DNA of 64,000 nt. Source: Gigaspora rosea. Taxonomy: Eukaryota > Glomeromycota > Glomeromycetes > Diversisporales > Gigasporaceae. The stretch spans positions 16,136 through 80,135 of the forward strand of contig QKWP01000640.1 of NCBI GenBank assembly GCA_003550325.1, in the 5' to 3' direction. Shown piece by piece: positions 1 to 10,094 of the stretch (within the stretch, counting starts at the first letter, position 1; each line of letters starts with the position of its first letter). The position numbers were made by a program, and so were the translations under genes. The notes beneath the pieces were generated by a model that made no database searches, was not told the origin of the DNA, and was given only the letters and a program-made list of their open reading frames with translations.

Positions 1-34
1 TTTGTCGATAGTCTCAAAAATGCCATTTCAAAAA

Positions 35-290
35 TTTTCAAAATAAGATACTTCAAAGGTTTTTGGCGTAAAATAAAATAAACATAGATAGTATAAAAAT
101 ATGAAATAACAAAATTTTTTATTATAATAAAGAATACTAATTATATTGTAAGATACAAATGTTAGCTTAGCCATCTTTTTTCATGAAGCATATAGAACGT
201 TATAAATTTTATATGTGCTGTAACTTGCAAATCCCTTAATTAAATCATTACCCTGAAAATTTTTTGACATTACACTTGACGGATAGTGAA
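35..290. repeat. Dispersed repeat, copy 1 (second copy at 53131-53366)
   Basis: About 230-250 bp here align in the same orientation with 53131-53366, with scattered substitutions and small indels. Shared blocks include CAAAATAAGATACTTCAAAG and a stretch around TTACACTTGAC. No TIR or open frame is visible, so this may be part of a larger transposon or an old segmental copy. Confidence 0.75.
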
Positions 291-444
291 GTGTTTCAAA
301 ATTAAAATGCGAAATCTAATTTTGATAAAAATTGATGACGTACTTATTATCAAATAAGCGATGGTTCAATCTTATTTATTTTCCAATTAAAACTAAATAC
401 GCTTATTTATATAACTTTTTTCTTTTTTACGCATTTTACTTAAT

Positions 445-931
445 GGGGGTTTCAAAATTAACAAATAAGTGACGCATTTCGAAAATAAATAGGAATTTTA
501 AATAGCATTTTTACTACTGTATGTTGAATTATAAATCAAAAAAATAAAATAATATTCTCATGCGGGCGAATTTTTTTGATTTGGTGATTATTGATAATAT
601 TTTATAAAATTTAATCCAATCATTTATGTGATATTATGATCTCGATTGTATTTGATTGGCCAATTTTTATCATTAGCTATAACTGATAATCCGCTTATGA
701 ATCGCTAATGAACCCTTTTATGAAACCGCATAATAATTATAAATCATCATTATATTTAATTGGTCAATTGCTTTTCTTAGTTGTAAATAGTTTATGAAAC
801 CGATCATGAAGCCGCATAATATTTATATAAATTATTTAATAAAGCATTTATAAATCATTACTTAATTTAAATAATCACGACATTCCCATCAAAAATTTTC
901 GTCTGAATCTGATTTTAATTTTGAAACCCCC
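445..931. mobile_element. TIR element (GGGGGTTTCAAAATTAA ends), 487 bp
   Basis: The left end GGGGGTTTCAAAATTAA is repeated inverted at the right end (TTAATTTTGAAACCCCC). Beyond the shared 17 bp the two ends differ: the left continues AACAAATAAGTGACGC, the right, read inward, continues AATCAGATTCAGAC. Both subterminal sequences recur in the short copy at 2294-2431, so this is the longer form of one family. There is no coding capacity, and a clear target duplication is not visible. Confidence 0.7.
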
Positions 932-1530
932 AACACTAACATCCTAAAATTTCATATCGACAACGTCAAATTAAAAATATAACCAATATTTTAAAGATAT
1001 TTATGAATAAATATTCAGCTAACACGTATAAGACTATTATCAAAGTTCTGGATAAAGAAATCAATGAATTACTGCAATTAATGCAAGCAAAGAGTTAGAT
1101 CGATATCTAACTATGCGTGAAAAAATAAATAAATCTAATGATTTTTTCAAGTTTTTTAGCTTAATAATTATGATGTTTATAATTTTAAGCAAATTACTAG
1201 GGTGAGTTAATAAAAAGATGTTCTAGTATATAGAAAGTCTTATTTGTAATCATCCTATTTTTTTTTTTAAACAAAATCTTCAAGAAAAATTGGTTGAACA
1301 TTTGTTTTTCTCCATATATCTGTAGTATGGACATAAGTTTATTAACTTGGCCTCTATGGTATTAATACCATTCTCATGATCTTTTTCAGTTACAGACTTG
1401 TAAATTAATCGTTGAGTTTCCATATACTGTATGTCCATCGGCCATTTGCTTATTTACAAATTGAGTTGTGCAAATCCTAAATTTTTTGTTACAGGCTTGT
1501 CACTTACAGTATAGGAATCCTTCCATCAAT
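932..1530. other. AT-rich intergenic, no gene seen
   Basis: AT-rich sequence without an open frame of note. There is a poly-T run near 1260. Nothing else is supported. Confidence 0.5.
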
Positions 1531-1531
1531 A

Positions 1532-1869
1532 AGGCCACGCAAAGTTGATTTTTCGTTTTGCATGACTCGCCATCCCATTTTTCAATTTTTTTTTTTTTTT
1601 TTTTTTTTTAGATCCTAATTGTGCCAATTGTTCGATTTTTGACATCTATTTTTTCCCGCTATTTTCATCCGGTGTACCTTTAATTTCCCGTAATTGTCCG
1701 ATAGGTGACAGGAAAAATATAACTGCCGGCCCAATTTTTTGAAAAATTAACCTTGTATAACCTTAAATGTGAACATTATTCTATTTGCAGTAAATTAAAA
1801 AAAAAAAAAGTCCTCCCGTCCGTCCCGAATTTTGAAATTCAAATCGAAAAATCAACTTTGCGTGGCCCT
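1532..1869. mobile_element. MITE with GGCCACGCAAAGTTGATTTT ends
   Basis: The left end (from 1533) GGCCACGCAAAGTTGATTTT matches the inverse of the right end, AAAATCAACTTTGCGTGGCC, near-perfectly over about 25 bp. AATA flanks both sides but is short and may be chance. Internal poly-T (about 1590-1610) and poly-A (about 1797) tracts also oppose each other. The element is about 338 bp and non-coding. Confidence 0.75.
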
Positions 1870-1994
1870 AATATTTCAATTTTTCTGGATTTTCAATAAA
1901 CATAGCCACCACTATTTTTTTAATCTTTGGTAGTTTGCTTAAAAGTTCGTTTTGGAGGTATGTTAAAATAATATATATTTTAAAATATATAAAT

Positions 1995-2225
1995 AGTAAA
2001 AAATAATTTAAGCGAAGGTTTGGTATAAAAAACAATTTAAGTATAAAAAATAGTTAAGTGAAGTATAGTATAAAAAATAATTTAAGCGAAAGTTCAGTAT
2101 AAAAAATAATTTAAGCGAAGGTTCAATATAAAAAAATAGTTTAAGCGAAGGTTCAGTATAAAAAATAATTTAGGCGAAGGTTCAGTATAAAAGGTAATTT
2201 AAGCGAAGATTCAGTGAGCGAAAGT
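1995..2225. repeat. Minisatellite, about 29-31 bp unit, about seven copies
   Basis: Tandem units of the form AAGCGAAGGTTCAGTATAAA followed by AAATAATTT, with substitutions and one-base slippage between copies. It is AT-rich and non-coding. Confidence 0.85.
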
Positions 2226-2293
2226 TTTGTTATTTATGCTGTGTCATCATTATTAAGTCATCATCAATCTGTATGGTTAAAAATCCTATGATT

Positions 2294-2431
2294 AGGGTTT
2301 CAAAGTTAAAATCAGATAAATCAGATAACCATATTTATTTTTCTGATTTATAATACAACATAATAAAAATCTATTGAAAAAATCCTATTTATTTCGAAAT
2401 GCGTCACTTATTTGTTAACTTTGAAACTCCC
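2294..2431. mobile_element. 138-bp MITE with 5-bp target duplication GATTA
   Basis: Its ends are those of the 487-bp element at 445-931, in opposite orientation and with most of the interior missing. The left end reads GGGTTTCAAAGTTAAAATCAG and the right end ends in TTAACTTTGAAACTCCC. GATTA flanks both sides (2289-2293 and 2432-2436), a perfect 5-bp target duplication. Confidence 0.85.
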
Positions 2432-2436
2432 GATTA

Positions 2437-3160
2437 GAGTATTCAGGCTTCTGATTTCGAATTAATAATTATTTGAAATCAGTAATTCATAAACCTTATT
2501 TATTTTTTGATATGTAAGCTTATTTATATAATAACAATAATAATTAATACTTTTTATGATTGTGAGTTTTCTTTTGAAACTTGATATCTTTTACATATAT
2601 ATTTTAAAATGACATATATTGCTGATCAACAATTATCCTAATGCCATCAATAGTATTTTATAAGTACTAATAGAAGAATATTCTAATAGTACTCATAAAA
2701 ATTAGGGATGGGATTCTGCTCATCTGAACTCTGTTCGTCCCTGTTCGAAATCCGAATCAGTTAATCACAAAGTTTTCAATCACGTGAATTTGATTATGTA
2801 AAATGAAACTCAGTATGCTCGAGAAATCGAGAAAAAGCTTCATGATCTGTAATTTTCAACTTTTTTGATTAAATAATATGAAGTCCTTTAATTAAATGAC
2901 TTTTAAAAATGAAATACAGTTTAAGTAAAATAATAAAAAGTTTTAATTGAATTTGATGTTTTTTGAACAGTATGACGATTTTAATTAAATAGACGTTTTT
3001 AATTAAATGATTTATTGTTTTTAATTAAAAGTTAATCGATGACATTTAATTAAAAGAAAAAAAAAAAAAAAAGCGTAAAGTTTATGTCAAAGATTCTCAA
3101 ATATATAAATACATCGCTTTTTATTTTATTTTTTTTTTTATTTCAATTATTTCAATTTTA
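2437..3160. other. AT-rich intergenic, no gene seen
   Basis: Contains TTAATTAAA-rich low-complexity sequence (about 2870-3060) and a poly-A run (about 3058-3073). No coding frame is supported. Confidence 0.5.
3101..3110 (+). promoter_or_regulatory. TATA-like box ahead of orphan ORF
   Basis: ATATATAAAT is followed by a pyrimidine-rich leader and an ATG 55 bp downstream, the arrangement also seen before other genes in this window. Confidence 0.35.
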
Positions 3161-3164
3161 CAAA

Positions 3165-3236
3165 ATGGATGAAGAAAGCTCATTTGGGCAACAACTTAAT
3201 GTAACTGAACTTACCTCCACGCTGAACTCAAGATGA
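3165..3236 (+). pseudogene. Possible orphan first exon, 23 codons
   Basis: A short frame starts MDEESSFGQQL and ends in TGA after 23 residues. It is preceded by a TATA-like box and a T-rich leader. An internal GTAACT at 3201 could be a splice donor (after ...QQLN). No following exon is recognisable; the sequence after it looks like repeat material. It could be a real short peptide, the first exon of a truncated gene, or chance. I do not recognise the protein. Confidence 0.2.
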
Positions 3237-4111
3237 ATTCGGACCAGAAGCACTTGCAGTATATGTATCATGCAAATTTTCAATAGCATGTATTCTAAAC
3301 AGCTGTTTTAAACTATGTTCGGGCAACATAATGTGTATAACCGGTTTTAAAGCAGAGTTTGAAACCCAGTTTTTGTGTGTGCTTCGGAACAGGGTTTCGA
3401 AGCACGAACCAACCAATTTAAGCAGGATCATGTCCCTGCATAAAAAGTACTAACTATCATTGTACTATCATTGTTATTATATATATAAATACAGTAAGCT
3501 TACAAATCAATCACTGATTTCGAAATAATTACTAATACAAAAAAATCATCCAATTGGATTGGATAATTTTGATAATTTTTTATATTGTTATCATGCTCGT
3601 TACTGTAAATGGGAGTCTCGCGAAATAACGCAACTCCAGCGTGTCTGTATACGTACTAGGAATCGGGAACCGATGCAAGTCCGAAGCGTAAGATTTAAAA
3701 ATAAAATTATATTATAATAAAAAAAATTTATTTTATTAATAACGAATAATTTTTTTTTTTTATAACATACTACGTATCGCTATAGTATCGCTATATTACT
3801 GTATTATTTAATTGACAATTCGCGAATGAATGAGAATGATAAAAATTACTAGTAGTACTAAAATCTAGATTTCCCGCGATTTATAATAAAATGTCATAAA
3901 ATTTTGGTACCTAGTTTTTGAATATATATAGAATAATCGGTTTGAAATAATTTTTAAATTTTTTTTTATAAAAAGATAGAAAAATTCATATATCTATTGT
4001 AGGTTAAATTTTATCTATTTTTATATTTAAATAAATTATATTTACTAGATCAGAAACGTAGATTTGAAATTGCAATAAATTTATATATAACATAGTAAAT
4101 TCTCATTCATG
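3237..4111. other. Intergenic, no gene seen
   Basis: Mixed-composition sequence to about 3440, then AT-rich. No supported coding frame, and nothing else identified. Confidence 0.45.
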
Positions 4112-4282
4112 TGTTACTACAGTACTAATCAAATAGCCGGTTTGTTGATCAAAATAGTCTTGTATCACGCGTCACGCGTGCGGACAGTAATGCGTAACTT
4201 GTGATGCATCAAAAGCGTAACTTTTGTTACACTTTACTCGTCCTTTAAGGTCTTACAGTACGCTACGCTCCGGACAATTATT
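4112..4282. repeat. Dispersed repeat sharing an ACGCGT-rich core with 31745-31955
   Basis: AATAGCCGGTTTGTTGATCA and the following block, with an ACGCGT-rich core, GCGGACAG and later CGGACAATTA, recur in the same orientation at 31745-31955. The core looks like a small imperfect palindrome. Ends and class are unknown. Confidence 0.7.
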
Positions 4283-5121
4283 CGAGAACTGTACTTTGAA
4301 GTGTATTACTTCGAGATAAATGGTCAATTTTTCTGATCATCGCTATTATATTCATACATTATACTGTTATATGAAAGTGTGCGTTATTCAAATAACATCG
4401 TGGTCGTTATTTCACGGTTTTTAGGGTAAGTGTCGAACCTATTAATATGACAGTAAAATTCAAATGACGATGCTAGATCGTTCATATTACATTATCGTAG
4501 GCGAAAATATGTGCCTCTGAAAGGCTTTGTGTATTATTAAAAAACAAACAAGTAAAAACAACTTTAATTGAGAATACTATACGACGTGGAAGGCACGGAA
4601 TGAAAATTTTAATAAGATCTCATTCGAGTACTGAATGTACAAGACGATTTTAAAAGAACGATTCCATTTAAGTACTTCATCGAAATCGGGCAATTTTTAA
4701 AAAAAACCTTTATGCTTTAAGAAATTTGTTACATTGTATCTTGATTCTTAATTTAATGAATAAATACAATCAGATTCTCATGTTACAATAAAAAATTCTA
4801 CAGAAACTTTAACCGAAATATTAAACACAAAATATTAGGGCTACAATTACCGCTTAAATTTTTTTTTTTTAATATTACAGTACATATTTATTTTCGAATT
4901 AATATTTAACAAAATAATATGCTTCCCAAAAGAACTTTTAAACAAACCACTATAGAACGTGAAAGATATCAAGTTTCGAAAGAAAATACACAATCGTTAA
5001 TTATTATTGTTATTAATAAATAAGTTTACAAAGTCGAAATAAATAAAATTTACGAATCATTGATTTTGAAACAATTTAATTCGAAATTAGTAACCAATGC
5101 TAATCCTAAGTCAGGCCAACT
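4283..5121. other. Intergenic and 3' flank of the GTPase gene
   Basis: AT-rich, no coding frame. It includes the unannotated 3' UTR of the minus-strand GTPase gene. Confidence 0.45.
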
Positions 5122-7668
5122 TTAATTTTCGGAATATTCAACGACACCAAAGTTTTCAAGTTTACTTAGCACTTCTTTCAAATACTTTTCACGATTTATC
5201 AAATCATCCCTTTGATTCTTAATATTTTCATCTTCCTCAGCTAAATCGTTAATAGATTCATCATTATTATTAGCAAAAGCTTCCATTAATTTTTCTTTAA
5301 TACGTTCGCTAAATCCATTTATATACATGTGAATTATCGTTAACGGGATAACGTCAACGTAACGTTTAATAGCAATTTTCAAATATGCCATAACTGACGC
5401 TACGACATTTAATGTGTCTGAGGGTGTTTTGGTGGTAATTTCGTGTTTGGCTGCTTCACGAAGGGCTTCTAAGAATTCCATTTTTAAGTCAATCATTAAT
5501 TTATCGTCAAGTGTATAGGGATAAGTATTTAATTCCATTTGATATGTGAGATTAATCTGATTTGCTGTTTGATCTCTACATTCATCTAACCAAGCTCGTC
5601 CCTTATTTCTTGAAATAGATTTTAAAAATGATATTAGTTTTAAAATAATACAATTTCTTGTAAATTAAATAATGTTTCTTACTTCATAAGCATAACTAAT
5701 TTAGGAAATCTTAAAAAGGTATTTTCTAAAGTATTGTCTACTAATTCTATCATTATCCTGTGAACAGCATTTAAACAATCGGTAGAGGGTCTATTCCACT
5801 TTTTTTTGCGATTTTGAATTATCATCGCCACAGCCGGATAAGGAATAAAGCCAGGGAGTAATATTCCACGAGCAGTTCTCATTATCTCGGTTATGTCCGA
5901 TCCTTTTACTTCTTCTAATTGATCCGTACCCACATTATTATTAGATCTAGTATTAGATCTGGAACTATTGGGTACATTTGGTACATTTCCATGATCAGGA
6001 GTAGGGTACTCTCCTTTTTCTTTCAGTAAATCGAATTTTGCGGGTGAACTTTTTTTAGTTGCATCATCAACAATGCAACCAACTACGAAAATTGGTCGTA
6101 AATTATAAAACTCATCTCGAAATTGTTCGAATTGTTTATTAAGTTCATTCCATAACTTAATATCTGATTTAATATTCGTAAAACAAGTTTGTACCATACG
6201 AACTAGTTCCATCTTTGGATTATCTAATAGGATTGGTTTTGGGAGCAAACTCAACCTTTGACGTATCTAAAACATAATAATAAATAAATGTTAAGATAAT
6301 AAACTTTAAAATAGCCTTAATATAAATATATAAATACCTCGTCTAATTGTTCATTAACACTTTTTAGAATATTAGGCAGTTCTCTTTTAATAGCTTTAAT
6401 TAATAATTTAGATAATTTATTTTGCAAATTTTTAATTCCGATCCTTTCTTGCATATGAAACCGATTCCAAGGTTCTTCATTTTCAAAAAACTATTATAAA
6501 AAGAATTATTAGTTAAAGTATTTTGATTCTATTTAATTGTTAATAAAAAAAAAATTCAAAAAACTAACTCTATTCTCATCTTCTCGAGCTTCTTCAAATG
6601 AAATACCTTCATTAAGCTGCCGTTTAGATGGATTTTTTACGACGTAGTACCCGAGGTCAAGTTTATAAGCTTCACCTCGCAAAATCTTTAACCATATGTC
6701 ATACGTATCCTCTTCTATTTGGTCAGGTTTTGTTAGAACCCCTAAGGTACGTATTCCCCCTTGATCGGCTTCCTTGGCGTAAGTGACGATTGGCTGATTT
6801 TCTATTTCGTCTTTACATGTTATCGTTGCAATGATAATTGATTTATCATTTCTAATATAATCTTTTACTAATTCTTCGATTAAACCGATAAACCTTCTAT
6901 CTTCGGCTCTATCGACATGTTCTAAGTAATATTAAAGAAATATCCAATATTTAACTAATTATTATTGTAACAAAAACAAAATATATATATATATATAAAC
7001 CGAAAGATAGTGTTAAGTTCATAAACTTACGAATTATACCCGGTAAATCTATTAAACTTAGGTTCGGAACGTCGGGACCTTTTATTTCAATACATACTAC
7101 GTTTTTTGTAAATTTGAGAGCATTCGTTCGAGAATCTTCATCATAAGTTTGATTTCCAAAATCCCAGTCAAGGTATCCATCATTATTATCCGCAGGATTT
7201 AACAAAGCCTTTTGAGCACGTCTTGTCATTATTTCTACCATATCTGGGTCATTGAACGGCTCACCAAATTTTTTTTCAAGTGGACTCTTAAGTTGTTTTC
7301 CATGTTCATCATATTCTTTACGTATAGACAATTGACATGACCAACGTTTAACAGACTCAATAAGTCTAAGTTCCATTACACACCGAGTGCAGGTTCCATC
7401 AGATCTAGGTAACTATGATAATGTTTATTTTGTGAATCTTGATTTCAAGACACACTGTAGTATTAGAACAGTAAAAAGCTTTATATACCTTAACACCAGA
7501 AATCGCCTCAAGCAAGCTACTCTTTCCTACCGACTGATTTCCACAAAAAACGATAGTGGGAAGATTAATAGCAAATTGGGCACCAAGGCGGCGCAATTCA
7601 TTTAAAATTTTGACATAATTTGATGCCTCTCTGGCATATTGAAAATTTGCGATATCAACTTGAACCAT
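5122..7668 (-). CDS. Dynamin-like large GTPase (712 aa, six exons)
   Basis: Large GTPase of the dynamin superfamily, expected to polymerise on membranes and hydrolyse GTP during fission or remodelling. Exons by my splice reading: 7668-7489, 7412-7031, 6921-6569, 6490-6338, 6266-5683, 5608-5122; all phases fit and give 2139 bp. G1 is GNQSVGKSS (aa 43-51). The G2 region is LPRSDGTCTRC (61-71), which is recovered only after splicing intron 1. G3 is DLPG (182-185) and G4 is TKPD (251-254), where classical dynamins have TKLD. A Ser/Asn-rich loop interrupts the stalk at about 450-475, and a GED-like helical region ends the protein. No PH domain or proline-rich tail is seen, so it resembles the Vps1/Dnm1/Mx group in layout. 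It does not look like one of the conserved single-copy orthologues; an expanded-family paralogue is more likely. Confidence 0.9.
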
Positions 7669-8448
7669 AATGGATTTAATGAATTTTCTTAAGGTGGGAA
7701 AAATCCTTCTTAGGTTCTTTTATAGTACTGTAACATGTAATGTTATCATTTTAAGAATCAGGAAACGTTACACCTTTTACATACAAAAATACTTTGTTTC
7801 TACGTACGTACGTACGTACTCACATACGTACTCACATACGTACCCACATACGTACCTTGCACTTGGATATTCGTGGCAAAGATAAACCTTTTGCGGAATC
7901 AATGGACAAAATCACTATTTAACCAATAATGGTATGATTGTGTTTATTCAAATTACTTAGCATGGGATCACCTCGACTGACCCAAAACCTGTTTGTGATT
8001 ATGCAATAAATATAATAAATATGCGAACTTTAAACCTAAACAGAAAACATTTCCATAACCTTCTGATGACGCGTTCTTTGATGATCTAAATATCTACTTA
8101 AATTTTATTCGTACGTACGCCCAAACTATATTTAAAATTTGCTAATTTACACTTTTTAAAAAAAAAAACAACCTTCTTCATTTATATTATTGAATAAATT
8201 TAAAAACCATTTTCATTGAATAAATTGGTTTATCTGCATTTAATTAATGCAGTGATTCCTATCGTGGGAAATAAACTTTGTAGATTAACGATTTCGAATT
8301 TATCTTCCGTGAATTTTGCTATATTTAATCAGATATTATCGTTAACTCTAAAAAAAAAACAAACAATAATTTTACGAATATATATTTCTATAAGTTAAAT
8401 TCTATTTTTTTTTCATAAAACATTATAAGTATATATATTTTTTTTAAA
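7669..8448. other. Divergent intergenic region with ACGT-type microsatellite
   Basis: 780 bp separate the divergent GTPase and Sel1 genes and must hold both promoters. At 7801-7856 a run of ACGT units grades into CATACGTACTCA-type repeats. Poly-A and poly-T tracts lie at about 8158-8170 and 8405-8412. A TATA-like ATATATATTT ends about 10 bp before the Sel1 ATG, which is too close to be its TATA box. Confidence 0.6.
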
Positions 8449-9957
8449 ATGGAGAATTCTGATCATTTTTATAAACTCGGTTATAATTATCAAAATGGAA
8501 TTGGAGTTGAAAAGGATGTACGTAAAGCATTCGAATATTATCAAAGATCTGCCAAAATGAATAATCCTAATGCAATAAATGCACTTGGTAACTGTTATCT
8601 CGACGGAATTGTAGTTGAAAAGGACGAACATGAGGCATTTATTCATTATCTAAAATCTTATAAGATGGGTAGTGTTCGTGGTACATATAATGTTGGTTAT
8701 TGTTATCAGTGTGGAATTGGTGTTGATAAGAATGAGTATGAGGCATTTAAATATTATAAAGAATCTGCTGAGAAGGGACATATTAAGGGAACATGTAATC
8801 TTGGGTATTGTTATGAAAATGGAATTGGTGTCAAAAAGGATGAATGTAAAGCATTTACTTACTATAAACAATCTTCTGAGATGGGTAGTGCTTATGGAGC
8901 ATATAATGCTGGTAATTGTTATCAAAACGGAATTGGGGTTGAAAAGAATGAACTTCAAGCATTCATTCATTACGAAATGTCTGCTGATAAGGGTGATCCT
9001 AGTGGAATGTATGCACTTGGGAATTGTTATCTTGGGGGAATTGTAGTTAAAAAGGACGAAAATGAAGCATTTAATTACTATCAAAAATCTGCCAAGATGG
9101 GCGATTCTTTTGGAATATGTGCACTTGGTAACTGTTATCAAAATGGAATTGGAGTTAAAAAGGATGAACATCAAGCGTTCATCTATTATCAACAATCTGC
9201 TAAAATGAATAATATCAAAGGAATGTATTATGTAGGATATTGTTATGATAAAGGAATTGGAGTTGAAAAAGATGAACATAAAGCATCTATTTATTATCAA
9301 AAGTTTGTTAATATGAAATATGAAATTAAAGAGACATCTACATATCATGATGATTATCATCCGAATGAAGTTAAGATTGAAGAAAAGTTTTCTGATATGA
9401 ATGATTCTAATGAAGCATATCATCAAAATGAAAATGAAGAGACGCTTACCGTTATGAATACTGTTGAAGAAAAGTTTTCTGATATGGATGATTCTAATGA
9501 AGCATATCGTGATAACTATCATCAAAATGAAAATGAAGAGACACTTACCGTTATGAATACTATTGATGAAGCATATGATGATAATTATGAATTTGATGAT
9601 GAAATAGATGCTGATGAAGCATATAATCTTGGCCTTAAATATGAAAATGAAGGAGATGAGCATGAGGCATTTAAATATTATAAAAAATCTGCAAAACGAG
9701 GTAATAGTGACGGAATGAATAAAGTTGGTGGTTATTATCAAACTGGAATTGGCATTGAAAAGAACGAAGAGGAAGCATTTAAATATTATAAAAAATCTGC
9801 TGATATGGGTAATTCTGATGGAATGTTTGAACTTAGTTGTTGTTACAAGAACGGAATTGGTGTTGAAAAAAATGAAGATGAAGCATTTAAGTGGTGTAAA
9901 AAATCTGCAAAACTGCGTAATTCTAGAGCACAAGACGAAATTGTTAATTTTTCATAG
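8449..9957 (+). CDS. Sel1-repeat protein (502 aa)
   Basis: Single-exon gene of Sel1-like (SLR) repeats, about 36 aa each, with the core A-L-G-x-C-Y-x-x-G-I-G-V-x-K-D-E-x-x-A-F-x-Y-Y. About eight repeats fill aa 6-285. An acidic low-complexity linker (about 290-395) follows, which itself holds a near-duplicate segment (EEKFSDM(N/D)DSNEAY, then ENEETLTVMNT). Three further repeats run to aa 495. SLRs form alpha-helical solenoids that hold partners together, as in Hrd3/SEL1L and Chs4, but nothing here picks a partner. There is no kinase domain, signal peptide or membrane helix. The start follows a poly-T/A leader and begins MENSDHFYKLG, already inside the first repeat. Confidence 0.9.
   Translation: MENSDHFYKLGYNYQNGIGVEKDVRKAFEYYQRSAKMNNPNAINALGNCYLDGIVVEKDEHEAFIHYLKSYKMGSVRGTYNVGYCYQCGIGVDKNEYEAFKYYKESAEKGHIKGTCNLGYCYENGIGVKKDECKAFTYYKQSSEMGSAYGAYNAGNCYQNGIGVEKNELQAFIHYEMSADKGDPSGMYALGNCYLGGIVVKKDENEAFNYYQKSAKMGDSFGICALGNCYQNGIGVKKDEHQAFIYYQQSAKMNNIKGMYYVGYCYDKGIGVEKDEHKASIYYQKFVNMKYEIKETSTYHDDYHPNEVKIEEKFSDMNDSNEAYHQNENEETLTVMNTVEEKFSDMDDSNEAYRDNYHQNENEETLTVMNTIDEAYDDNYEFDDEIDADEAYNLGLKYENEGDEHEAFKYYKKSAKRGNSDGMNKVGGYYQTGIGIEKNEEEAFKYYKKSADMGNSDGMFELSCCYKNGIGVEKNEDEAFKWCKKSAKLRNSRAQDEIVNFS
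9379..9570 (+). repeat. Internal duplication in the Sel1 linker
   Basis: A segment of roughly 80-95 bp encoding EEKFSDM-DDSNEAY through TLTVMNT occurs twice in tandem. The second copy carries a few extra codons. The repeat stays in frame. Confidence 0.8.
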
Positions 9958-10011
9958 TAAACAAAATTTAGAGAACAGGAATTTACGAATAGTTAAAAAT
10001 TAAGTACTAAA

Positions 10012-10094
10012 ATAATAATTATAATAATAATAAATTAGCAAAGAATTAGTTGCATTTATTACAATTTAAAAATAAATAAATAAATAAATAAATT
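10012..10094. repeat. AAT and AAAT microsatellites
   Basis: Runs of ATA units and, from about 10068, AAAT units in the 3' flank of the Sel1 gene. Confidence 0.8.

Noticed and set aside
8650-9933. 427-codon open frame on the minus strand under the Sel1 gene
   Set aside because: It mirrors the repeat structure of the Sel1 gene and is Phe/Ile-rich. The plus frame has the conserved repeats, so this is a shadow.
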